The notes beneath the pieces were generated by a model, which was given only the letters and a program-made list of their open reading frames with translations, was not told where the DNA came from and searched no databases. Positions 42,974 through 51,763 of a DNA stretch of 64,000 nucleotides are shown here, in pieces (within the stretch, counting starts at the first letter, position 1; each line of letters opens with the position of its first letter). Position numbers and translations under genes: made by a program. Origin of the DNA: Alkalilimnicola ehrlichii (GTDB taxonomy: Bacteria > Pseudomonadota > Gammaproteobacteria > Nitrococcales > AK92); the NCBI RefSeq assembly GCF_003399765.1, contig NZ_NFZV01000014.1, forward strand, positions 52,609 to 116,608. The letters run 5' to 3'.

Positions 42974-43852
42974 ATGCAGGTAGGATGCGATCGACCCAGC
43001 AGACCCACCGTTGTTATAGGCGGAGGCGTTGGCCCCCTGGCGGGTGTCTTCCTCCATGAACAGATTCTGCGGCACACCAAGGGGGTGCAACGGGACAGCG
43101 ATCATCTTGATATCTGGCACGTAGCGGATGTATCGACGATGCCGGATCGTACCGCTTTTCTACTCGGCAGCCATAGCGATAACCCCTCTCATGTTATGGC
43201 GCGAAATTTGGTTCAGGTTGGGGAAATACTTTATCGGGCAGGCCGCTATTGGGTGCTAGCTGTGCCGTGCGGTACTTTTCATGCTGTGCCTATCCTAACG
43301 CCGCTCATCGAAGCCTGTAGCAGGAGTCCTAGCTTCTTAGGGCTTTACCACCTCATAGAAGAAACGCTTCGCTGTCTTCATGAGAGCCCGGCGAAACCGT
43401 ATCAAGTCGGCGTTCTTTCCACGTTGGGGGCATATAGCGCGGGTGTTTGGCGCGAGCCGCTAACGGCCGCCGGCTTTGCCGTGCTCGAGCCTGAAATGAC
43501 GACCCGTGCCGCCGTCCACGACGCCATATACAACCCTCAGTTAGGTTTGAAAAGCGTGACGCCGCCAAGCGAAACGGCTTACACGGCCATCGTGGGGGCC
43601 GTGGCCGAGCTTGCAGCGAGCGGTGCGGATGCAGTCATTCTCGGATGCACGGAGTTGCAGTTTGTGCGGGACAAACTGGTAGACGCTTATCCCGAACTGT
43701 GCATCTGCGATCCCGTCAGCGTTCTAGCACAGTCGCTTAGTAATTTGGCAAACGGAGCAACCCCCCTCTCGTATCACAGCGAGGGTTTTCTATATCGCCA
43801 TGGGCAGGATAAAGCAACCAGGTCGCTTAACCGGTCGGAGGTCACTCGATAA
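42974..43852 (+). CDS. Aspartate/glutamate racemase family protein
   Basis: A 292-residue Asp/Glu/hydantoin racemase-family protein. The opening strand TVVIGGGVGPLAG carries the binding loop; the two catalytic cysteines are in VPCGTFHAVP and LGCTELQF, both present. It would make a D-amino acid (probably D-Asp or D-Glu) by a two-base mechanism. The start at 42974 has GGAGG just before it. Its stop overlaps the next start (TAATG), coupling it to the ATP-grasp/acylphosphatase fusion, so the D-amino acid may be the substrate of the ligases on either side; that is inference. Confidence 0.82.
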   Translation: MQVGCDRPSRPTVVIGGGVGPLAGVFLHEQILRHTKGVQRDSDHLDIWHVADVSTMPDRTAFLLGSHSDNPSHVMARNLVQVGEILYRAGRYWVLAVPCGTFHAVPILTPLIEACSRSPSFLGLYHLIEETLRCLHESPAKPYQVGVLSTLGAYSAGVWREPLTAAGFAVLEPEMTTRAAVHDAIYNPQLGLKSVTPPSETAYTAIVGAVAELAASGADAVILGCTELQFVRDKLVDAYPELCICDPVSVLAQSLSNLANGATPLSYHSEGFLYRHGQDKATRSLNRSEVTR

Positions 43853-45423
43853 TGTCAGTCAGTACGGTGCAACAGCTCATTACCGATGCCGAACTAGGTC
43901 AGGGGGAGCTCATCTCCGTGGTAACGGAAATCGAAGCTCGGCGTCTAGGTCTAAAGATAATTCCCGTTACGCGAGGGATGTTCTTCGCGGAAGATCCGGC
44001 GGGCGGTCGGCGAGCGCATTTTTATCGCGCCTGCGGTTCGTCGGTAACGCGCGCTAGCGAGTTGTTAATGTGGAATAAGGCCGCCTTCCGACGGTTTCTG
44101 AAGCTCAATACTAAGGTTTGCCTGGGGGATTGGGCTTGTTTCGAGCAGCAAGATTATAGCGAAGCGCTAGCGTTCGCCCAATCGCTCGATTTTCAGGTTG
44201 TGCTCAAGCCGGCTGCTTCCTCGAAGGGGCGGGGCTTTGTCGGCTCGATCAAGGACGAGGCTTCGTTCGCAAACGGCTGGCGTTATACTCGCAGATACGC
44301 CAGCCGTAGCGGCATCTTGGTAGAACGTCGATTTGTCGGAGCCGACTACCGATTGTATGTGGTCGACGGCAGTGTGGTCGGCGTACTCAAACGAGAACCG
44401 GCCTCGGTGGTCGGCAATGGCACAGCGTCGGTCGAACAGCTCATCAATGAGAATAACGCGAGAAGGCGACTGAATCCCCATACTGCGGGGCGGCAGATCG
44501 TTGTTGATAATGAAGTCCTTGCGAACCTTAGCGATGCAGGGTTCCGGCTCAATGATGTTTTGCCAGAAGGTGTTCGGTTAAGGTTGCGAAAAAGTGCCAA
44601 TGTTTCTGCTGGCGGAGATTTTATCGATGTGACTGACGATGTTCACCCTTCCTACCTTTCCGTAGCGTCCGAAATAGCCAACGCCTTACGGCCGGTGCAA
44701 CAGTTTGGGTTGGACTTGTTAACAAAGGATATTCGAAAGCCGGCTTCGCAAGGATATTTGGTCATCGAATGCGAAGGCGATCCCGCTGTCAGCAATGCGC
44801 ATTTTCCGATGCAGGGCATCGGCCGTAATGTCGTGGGAGAGATCGTAAGAAGTTACTTCCCAGGCGTGGATAAAATTGCGTTCCCAGATGGTTTGGTTGG
44901 AGCAACGGGCATCGATTACGCCCTCATGAAACCGGGAGGGGCCGGGTACGAAGCGGCAGAATTAGCCATTGACCGTGTTATGACGCTACGTTCGCCCAAC
45001 AGAAAGCGGCGAGCACTCCGTTCGGGCGGTCGGCAAAAGGTCGAATCGGGCGCAAGCGAAGCAGCTAGTCCCAACACCGATTCGGCAGCGTTATCGTTGC
45101 TTATCGAAGGGAAGGTGATCGGTGTCGGCTACAGGCGCTGGGCGAAGGCGCGCGCCGAAGAGTTAGGACTTTCCGGATGGGTGCGTAACAGAAGCGACCG
45201 CAAGGTCGAGATGGTGATCGCGGGAACGGAAGAAAAACTGGCGGAAATGCAACAGCTGTGCCGGCGCGGTCCGGCGAAAGCACGTGTCGAAGGGGTAACG
45301 GAGGCGAGTTACACCGGCAAGGTTGCCGCGGGATTTAGAAGGCGTAAGTCCAAGCAGGTGACAGAGCCAGAGGGCGTCATATCCAGCAAGTCCAAGCCGG
45401 CGTCCGAAGCCCTGCCGGCGTAG
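43852..45423 (+). CDS. Cyanophycin-synthetase-like ATP-grasp fused to acylphosphatase
   Basis: A 523-residue two-domain protein. Residues about 75-370 form a CphA-like ATP-grasp (LKPAASSKGRGFVGSI loop, LVERRFVGADYRLYVVDGSV, SAGGDFIDVTDDVHPSY insert). The metal site reads IECEGDPAVSNAHFPMQG, where the family usually has ExNxxP, so metal binding may differ. After a basic linker, residues about 418-500 are a full acylphosphatase domain: IEGKVIGVGYRRWAKARAEE and LSGWVRNRSDRKVEMVIAG contain the catalytic Arg (GYRRW) and Asn (VRNRSD). Acylphosphatases split carboxyl-phosphate bonds, the same intermediate an ATP-grasp makes, so the tail may edit or reset the ligase. Coupled by overlap to the racemase gene. 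Confidence 0.82.
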   Translation: MSVSTVQQLITDAELGQGELISVVTEIEARRLGLKIIPVTRGMFFAEDPAGGRRAHFYRACGSSVTRASELLMWNKAAFRRFLKLNTKVCLGDWACFEQQDYSEALAFAQSLDFQVVLKPAASSKGRGFVGSIKDEASFANGWRYTRRYASRSGILVERRFVGADYRLYVVDGSVVGVLKREPASVVGNGTASVEQLINENNARRRLNPHTAGRQIVVDNEVLANLSDAGFRLNDVLPEGVRLRLRKSANVSAGGDFIDVTDDVHPSYLSVASEIANALRPVQQFGLDLLTKDIRKPASQGYLVIECEGDPAVSNAHFPMQGIGRNVVGEIVRSYFPGVDKIAFPDGLVGATGIDYALMKPGGAGYEAAELAIDRVMTLRSPNRKRRALRSGGRQKVESGASEAASPNTDSAALSLLIEGKVIGVGYRRWAKARAEELGLSGWVRNRSDRKVEMVIAGTEEKLAEMQQLCRRGPAKARVEGVTEASYTGKVAAGFRRRKSKQVTEPEGVISSKSKPASEALPA

Positions 45424-45432
45424 GCGGTGCTT

Positions 45433-47508
45433 ATGGGCAATGGCATGGTAAGCACGGCTTCGAACGGCAGTTTAGGTATGCTGTATGAGACGGCCGCTAT
45501 CGAGCTGATTAAGGCCTCGGCATTGTTCGATGAGACGTGGTACCAGGCGACGTACCCGGATGTCGTCATGCTAGGTATGCCCCCTATCGAGCATTATCTG
45601 CGAGTCGGGGCCTTGCTTGGCCGAGATCCGGGGCCAGGCTTTTCGACCAATGCCTACCTGCGGGCGAATCGGGATGTGGCAGAAGCCGGTATGAACCCGC
45701 TTTACCATTATGTGCTGTATGGCAGGTCGGAAGGGCGGGAGCTAGGTAAGGGCGAGCGCTCGGTCGGATTCTATCGCCACCGTTTATGGGCAGGGTTTTC
45801 GCGCCAGGCTTTGCAAGGCCTCATGGAGTACGAGCGCTCGGAGCAGCCTGCGCTAGCCCGTAGCGCACGGTGGGCGTTAGCGCAGTGGTTCCATGCCCAC
45901 GGCGAGAGCGTTGTGGCCTTAGATTTGTTGCGGCGGCGCGGCGATGCCCCGACGCAAAGCGAATTGGTAGCGGAAGCTAAGTGCCTTTCTTGTCTGGCGC
46001 GTACCGACGAGTTGGCGCCCTTGCTCGAACACACCTATGCCGATGTGCTCGGAGATCAGCGACGTTACGTGTTGCTCAATTGGTTAAATGGGCAACCGGA
46101 GCGGATGGGGGAATGGCTCGCGTTAATTAACGAGTTGTTCGACGCGCATGACCTGTTGCCGCTGATGGCGCGTGAGCCGACACGCCCGCTTGCCTTGGGA
46201 AACCTAACGACGGGTCGGAGCGTGGAAGAGCGGCACCCAATAAAGGGGCCGTTGGTTACGGTTATCGTTCCCGCTTATAACGCCGAGTCCTCTATTCGTA
46301 TCGCCCTTAATGGCTTGCTGGAGCAAACCTGGAAGAATTTGGAAGTTATCGTTGTGGACGATGCCAGCGAGGACTCGACGGCGGCAATTGTCGAAGCCCT
46401 TCAGTTTGTCGACCCGCGGGTCCGGTTGATTCGTCACACCGCTAATCGAGGTGCCTACCCGGCCCGCAATACCGGCGCTCGTGCCGCAACAGGCGACTTT
46501 ATCGCCGTGCACGATAGCGACGACTGGTCCCATCCGCAGAAGATCGAGCGGCAAATGGCGGCTTTGCTCAGCGATCCTCATCTGGCGGTTACGTATAGCG
46601 ATTGGGTGAGAGTAGATAAGCAATTAGTCTTCGTTGGTCCCTGGCTTCTAAGTGGGCGCTTTGTTGAGAAGAACCACTCCTCAACCCTTCTGCGGCGGTC
46701 GGTATTCGAAGCGCTCGGCGGTTGGGACGAGGTGAATGTCGGCGGCGACACGGAGTATTTGTGGCGCATCGAAGCCGTTTATGGCAGGTCGGCGATACGG
46801 AGCGTTCTGCCTGGGCTTCCGCTATCGTTCTCGCTCGCCGCCTCCGATTCCTTGACTCGGCACAAGGCGACTCATGTCAAAACGATACACTTCGGTTTGC
46901 GGCGACTTTACCGAGAGGCTGCGCAATGGTGGCATCGCTCGAATGAAGTGCTGCATGTCGGTGCTAATGATGGCCGGCGTTTCCCGGCTCCAACGGGCAA
47001 CCTCCGCGGCTGTTCCGATACCTACGATGTGTTGGCGCTTGCCGATTGCTCGGTCGACAACCCGGATTTGGAGCGTTTCTGTGAACGTATAGTCGCTTCC
47101 CATCTGGCGCGGGGGGCAAAGGTCGCCATCTTCCATTGGCCTGTGTACGAAGGTCGTTGGAACGCACCGGTGGCGGACTCGGTATTTGAGCTGTGTCAGC
47201 GGCAAGCCGTGGCGCTCGTTAGTCCCGGCGATTCGTTCAAAGCGCCCTTGATCGTCGTTGCAGATAGTCGGCTACTTGAGTTTCCGGTGGACGCGCTGCC
47301 CCGCGTCCACGGCATAGAACAAACCGTCTTGGAAAAGGATTCGGCTAATACCCCAGCCGTTCTCGTAGATAGCCGGATACGGACCCTGCTTGGAGGGGCC
47401 GCCGGTAGCGCGAAATCCGGGGATATCCAAAGGTACCGACCGAATCGCGAGGAAAGTTCTGCTATCCAGGAGGTTATGTGGGCACGCGCACGTTCACCAG
47501 CCGAATAG
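45433..47508 (+). CDS. Glycosyltransferase family 2 with N-terminal YPD module (copy A)
   Basis: A 691-residue cytoplasmic enzyme. Residues about 25-105 hold two YPD units (WYQATYPDVVMLGMPPIEHY and STNAYLRANRDVAEAGMNPL). A helical region follows, then a GT-A domain from residue 275: VTVIVPAYNAESSIRIALNG, LEVIVVDDASEDSTAAIV, NRGAYPARNTGARAATGDF and the DxD-type HDSDDWSHPQK that binds the sugar nucleotide and metal. A C-terminal domain of unknown fold follows. It is clearly a full-length paralog of the enzyme at 48289, and the two flank a TupA-like ligase. ATG 45433 is preferred over GTG 45427. Confidence 0.85.
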   Translation: MGNGMVSTASNGSLGMLYETAAIELIKASALFDETWYQATYPDVVMLGMPPIEHYLRVGALLGRDPGPGFSTNAYLRANRDVAEAGMNPLYHYVLYGRSEGRELGKGERSVGFYRHRLWAGFSRQALQGLMEYERSEQPALARSARWALAQWFHAHGESVVALDLLRRRGDAPTQSELVAEAKCLSCLARTDELAPLLEHTYADVLGDQRRYVLLNWLNGQPERMGEWLALINELFDAHDLLPLMAREPTRPLALGNLTTGRSVEERHPIKGPLVTVIVPAYNAESSIRIALNGLLEQTWKNLEVIVVDDASEDSTAAIVEALQFVDPRVRLIRHTANRGAYPARNTGARAATGDFIAVHDSDDWSHPQKIERQMAALLSDPHLAVTYSDWVRVDKQLVFVGPWLLSGRFVEKNHSSTLLRRSVFEALGGWDEVNVGGDTEYLWRIEAVYGRSAIRSVLPGLPLSFSLAASDSLTRHKATHVKTIHFGLRRLYREAAQWWHRSNEVLHVGANDGRRFPAPTGNLRGCSDTYDVLALADCSVDNPDLERFCERIVASHLARGAKVAIFHWPVYEGRWNAPVADSVFELCQRQAVALVSPGDSFKAPLIVVADSRLLEFPVDALPRVHGIEQTVLEKDSANTPAVLVDSRIRTLLGGAAGSAKSGDIQRYRPNREESSAIQEVMWARARSPAE

Positions 47509-48238
47509 CCCGACGTCGTCGGCGTTGGGCGGCGAAAAAGATGTGGCAAGCGAGGCTCGCCAACAAACTTGAGGCGAAGCTATTCGCCGCCCAGCATGGA
47601 GTGCCCGTTCCGGCTTTATATTGGTTTGGGGATCAGTTCGACGCCTTGCCGCCGGAAGGCTTGCCGGCCCGTTTCGTTATCAAACCTTTTCGCGGCCACT
47701 CGGGAGAGGGTGTCTACCCGATCGCCGACGGATGGAATCAGGTTGCCGGAACCGAAGTTGACTGGGAGTGGTTGCGGCAACGGTATCGCGCAAAAGGCGA
47801 GCCGGTATTAATCGAGGAGTATGCACCCACTAAAACGGGTGCTTATGACTACGTCGAGTGTTACAAGGTGTTTGTTTTCGGCGAGCGCTGCATCGTCCGC
47901 GTTAACCACGACAAGTTCGATCCGGACAAGCACGATATCACGACGCTGTACCAAGGTTTTTTACCGAGGCTTGGGAGTTCATCGAGGAGCCGATCAGCGA
48001 TTATGCGCCGCATCGGGGGGATATAGAACGCCCGCAGCAGTTGAACAAACTCCTTGCTTATTCCAGAACGCTAGGCGCCGCTTACGATACCTTCGTGCGT
48101 ATTGATTTCTACATTACCCCCTCGGAAGTCATCTTCGGCGAATTTTGCCCGTTTCCGTGGGATGGGCAGACCTTTACCCCGTTTGGCGACCGCTACTTCG
48201 GCGAGCTGTGGGAGAAGCACGTGGGAGAGAAGGTGTAG
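47478..48238 (+). CDS. TupA-like ATP-grasp ligase (2), apparent frameshift near 47960
   Basis: About 253 residues when one T is added to the run at 47957-47962. The restored protein reads through TLYQGFFTEAWEFIEEPISD. It has RFVIKPFRGHSGEGVYPI (nucleotide lysine and loop), EEYAPTKTGAYDYVECYKVFVF, and the metal site VRIDFYITPSEVIFGEFCPF followed by FTPFGDRYFGELW, the TupA-like pattern. It starts with GTG at 47478, preceded by AGGAGG, and overlaps the end of the upstream glycosyltransferase by about 30 bases. It is sandwiched between two twin glycosyltransferases, so it probably acts on the same sugar chain. Confidence 0.75.
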
Positions 48239-48288
48239 CGTAGCCGGCCGCTTCTTTCTAGGGTACATGACAAAACAAGGATGTTGTC

Positions 48289-50285
48289 ATGAGCGCTAAC
48301 GAGTTAGACCTTATTAAACGTTCCGCCTATTTCGACCAGGCCGCTGGTATGTGTCGCTTTATCCGGACGTGGCGGCGAGCGGCTTGGACCCGGCGCAACA
48401 CTACTTGCAATACGGCGGCTTTCTTGGGCGAGCGCCTGGGCCCGATTTCGACAGCGCTTGGTATGCTGCCACCTACCCCGATGTGCGGGCAGCCGGGCTT
48501 AATCCCTTAGTTCATTTCCTGCGCCACGGTCGCAGCGAGGGCCGGTTGCCGCGAGCCAATCCCGCCGCGGACCTGGAAGACAAGCTATGGATGGGGTTTT
48601 CCCAATCGGCGGTCGGCGAGTTGGCGCGAATCAGTGCGGATGAGTCTGCGCCGCGGGATTGGCGTAGTTATGCCTATTGGGCGTTAGCGCGTTGGTATGC
48701 AAGCCGACAGGAGTGGCGACGTTCGGCAGCCGCGCTGCGGGCAAGGCGAGCCCTGCGGCCTGCGTTTCCCGGGCATCTCGGTCCTATCCTGCTGGAAAGC
48801 GATTGCTTACGACGGTTGGGGCAAGCCGCCGCCGCGCAGGCGCTGCTGAAGCGCGCTTTGCATACGCGCGCGCGATCGCCCGATCTGTTACTCGCTCTCG
48901 CCAATACCTGCGACGGTTCGGAAGAGGCCGAGCGCCTACGGCTGGACTGGATCAACCGGGTATACCGGACGGCCGGGCTCGCGCCGTTGCGCAAGCGTCA
49001 GCCTAATAAGCCGCTTGCGATCGATAATGTGTGGGCATCTCGACGCTGGCGTTTGGCGGGCTTTTTCGGCCCTAAAGTCAGCGTGATCGTGCCGGCTTAC
49101 AATGCCGCCGCCACCTTGGCAACAGCGTTGAGCAGCGTACTTGAGCAAAGCTGGCGCAATCTGGAGGTGCTAGTCGTTAACGATGCTAGCAAGGACGGTA
49201 CGGCCGAGCTTATCGCCGATTTCGCGCGTCGGGATCGACGCGTCGTTGCGTTACGGCATGACGAAAACCGGGGCGCCTACGCAGCCCGTAACACGGGTTT
49301 ACAGCAGGCGACGGGAAAATATATCACGACCCATGACAGCGACGATTGGTCGCACCCGCAAAAGCTTGAGTTGCAAGTGCAGGCTCTGGAGGCGCGGTCG
49401 GATATCGTCGGCGTGTTAACTTCCTGGGCACGGGTTGAGCCGTCTTTGCATTTCGGGCGCTGGCGAGCCGAGTCTGGCTTAGTGCATCGCAACCTCTCGT
49501 CCTTCATGTTTCGCCGCGACGCGATCGAGCGAGTCGGCGCGTGGGACGGTGTGCGAGCGGGAGCCGACGCCGAGTTCTACCGGCGCCTGGAGCGGGTGTT
49601 TGGCGCCACCGCCCTCAGCGACATTCAGCCTACTATTCCGTTAGCATTCGGTCGCCTGAGCGAAGGTTCGCTAACTCACCGGCAGGATACGCATCTACGC
49701 ACTCAGTTTTTCGGTACGCGGCGGGAATACGATGAGGCTGCGGCTTGGTGGCATAGCCACAGCCGGCCTGCAGAGCTGTACATCCCGCCGCAGGCAAGCG
49801 AACGCCGGTTTCCGGCTCCCGACCGACTGCTCGATCAGCGACCTGTCTGGCGGCAGGTGGATACGACGGTTGTCGCCGATTTCGGCGAAGGCTCGGGCGA
49901 GCTGTACGACTTCGTGGAATCCTTAGTCGAGCGGCAGCAAACCGTCGCCTTGTTGCATTGGCCGGATTTTGACAGAACGCCTCTGACTTTCGTTGCCGAC
50001 GCTTATCGTGGCCTCGCCGCCAAATCGTCGCTCGCTATCCTGGCGCCGGACGATGAGCTGGAGACAAACGTTTTGCTCATAAAAGAGGCGCATCTGCTGC
50101 GTTATCGGCTAGACCGAGTGCCGAGTATTCGTTACCAGCGTTTGTTGGTCGACGTGGTTGGTAAACCGGCGACGGCCGTAGCGTCCAGCCTTATACGAGG
50201 CAATCTATTCGCCTGCTTTGGCTCGCAAGGGGAGTGGTGCGAGTCGTTCGCAGACGAGCGGCTTTTATCCGAGGTGTCCGTATGA
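48289..50285 (+). CDS. Glycosyltransferase family 2 with N-terminal YPD module (copy B), frameshift near 48344
   Basis: About 665 residues when one base is restored at CCGCTGG (48341-48347), joining MSANELDLIKRSAYFDQA to WYVSLYPDVAASGLDPAQHY. Two YPD units are followed by a helical region and a GT2 domain: VSVIVPAYNAAATLATALSS, LEVLVVNDASKDGTAELI, NRGAYAARNTGLQQATGKY and HDSDDWSHPQKLE. The same layout and many identical stretches occur in copy A (45433), so these are tandem duplicates, now diverged, which probably add different or alternating residues. The stop overlaps the start of the next glycosyltransferase (ATGA). Confidence 0.83.
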
Positions 50286-51751
50286 TGTCGGCTCGCCGCT
50301 GGAGGGCAGAGCAGCTGATTGCCCAGTCGGAGCTTTTCTCGCCGGCTTGGTACCAGACGATCTATCCGGACGTTCGGCGCGCGGGGATCGACCCGTTACA
50401 GCACTATCTTAGTCACGGCGCTGCCGAAGGACGCGACCCCGGCCCCTGGTTCAGTGCGAGCGTTTATGCTTGGCGTTACCCCGATGTAGTCCAGACCGGC
50501 CTTGAGCCGTTACTCCATTACTTACTGGTTGGCCGCCGCTTAGGCCGTTCCGGCGCGCCGCAAGGCTTACCGGGTAAGCGGCGCGCGCTTCCCGGCAAAC
50601 GACGGATATTGGTCTGCGGCCACGCCGCGGGCACAACCCTTTTCGGCGGCGAGAGGAGTCTACTCGACGTGCTTGACGGGCTGATAGCCATCGGTTTCGA
50701 GCCGGTTGTCAGCGTGCCCCAACTGCGTAACCCAGATTACTTGCAGGCACTAACGGCCCGATCGATGGCGGTGGAGTATATTCCGTGCCCTTGGTGGGAC
50801 GAACGCGTGCCGCCGGCGGAGGCGGTTGTCGAGCGCTTCGTCGGCGTTATCGAGCGTTTTCGTGTCGGGGCCGTCCATGTCAATACGATCATGCTGCGCG
50901 AACCGTTGCTTGCCGCGCAGCGGATGCACATTCCCGGCGTCGTCCACGTGCGCGAACTGCCGTCGCACGATCCTGCCTTGTGCGATGCCATCGGAGCGGA
51001 TTCGGAGACGATCGTCGCGAGCTTGGCCGCTCGGGCTACGCATCTCATTGCCAACTCTCGGTTTACCGCTAGCCGCTTAAACTCGCTCGCGCAGGTGGAT
51101 GTCGTGCCGGGGCGGGCGCCGGATTTCTCCGCCATGTTAGAACAGCGCTCGTGGTGCGGGCGAATTAAGGTCGGGTTGATCAGTAGTAATACGGCGAGGA
51201 AGGGGGTGCACGACTTCATTGCTGTGGCTCAGCAGTTAAAACGCGCCTGTCCGGGAGCACGGTTCTTATTAATTGGCCCGGATAATGCCGTCACCGAGCA
51301 ACTCAAGCAGAGGCAGTCCTGTGGGCAACTGGCGCCTAACGTCGTGTTTGCCGGTTATGCCCAGACCCCGGAAGCCGCTGTTGCTCAGACGCACATCGTA
51401 CTCAATTTAAGTCATGTGCCCGAATCGTTTGGTCGGACCGTGTTGGAGGCGATGGCAGCCGGTCGCCCGGTGGTGGCCTACGAACAGGGCGCGTTGCCAG
51501 AGTTAGTGCGATCCGGCGTTAACGGTTTTCTCGTGCCCTTTGGCGATATGAGGCGCCTTGTAGAGAGCGTTCAAGCCTTGTGCAACGACGCTCGGCTACG
51601 ACAAAGAATGGGGGAGGCAGGCCGAAAAATGGCGGCCGAAACGTACGGTTTCCAGGCGCATTGCAAGGCTTTGGCCGCCGCTTACCGCCGTATCTTACCG
51701 CCGCAGAGATGCGAGCCCGCATTCGCCGAAGGTCAGGGTGTTGAAAAATAA
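50282..51751 (+). CDS. Glycosyltransferase family 4 with N-terminal YPD module
   Basis: A 489-residue enzyme: two YPD units at residues about 15-95 (WYQTIYPDVRRAGIDPLQHY and YAWRYPDVVQTGLEPLLHYL), then a GT-B fold. The N-terminal Rossmann half starts at RRILVCGHAAGTTLFGGERS; the C-terminal half has the GT4 donor site VLNLSHVPESFGRTVLEAMA followed by GRPVVAYEQGALPELVRSG, including the EX7E-type glutamates. It uses a nucleotide sugar to extend the capsule chain. The same module on both GT-A and GT-B enzymes shows it is a mobile accessory domain. Confidence 0.86.
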   Translation: MMSARRWRAEQLIAQSELFSPAWYQTIYPDVRRAGIDPLQHYLSHGAAEGRDPGPWFSASVYAWRYPDVVQTGLEPLLHYLLVGRRLGRSGAPQGLPGKRRALPGKRRILVCGHAAGTTLFGGERSLLDVLDGLIAIGFEPVVSVPQLRNPDYLQALTARSMAVEYIPCPWWDERVPPAEAVVERFVGVIERFRVGAVHVNTIMLREPLLAAQRMHIPGVVHVRELPSHDPALCDAIGADSETIVASLAARATHLIANSRFTASRLNSLAQVDVVPGRAPDFSAMLEQRSWCGRIKVGLISSNTARKGVHDFIAVAQQLKRACPGARFLLIGPDNAVTEQLKQRQSCGQLAPNVVFAGYAQTPEAAVAQTHIVLNLSHVPESFGRTVLEAMAAGRPVVAYEQGALPELVRSGVNGFLVPFGDMRRLVESVQALCNDARLRQRMGEAGRKMAAETYGFQAHCKALAAAYRRILPPQRCEPAFAEGQGVEK

Positions 51752-51763
51752 GGTAGGCAGTGG

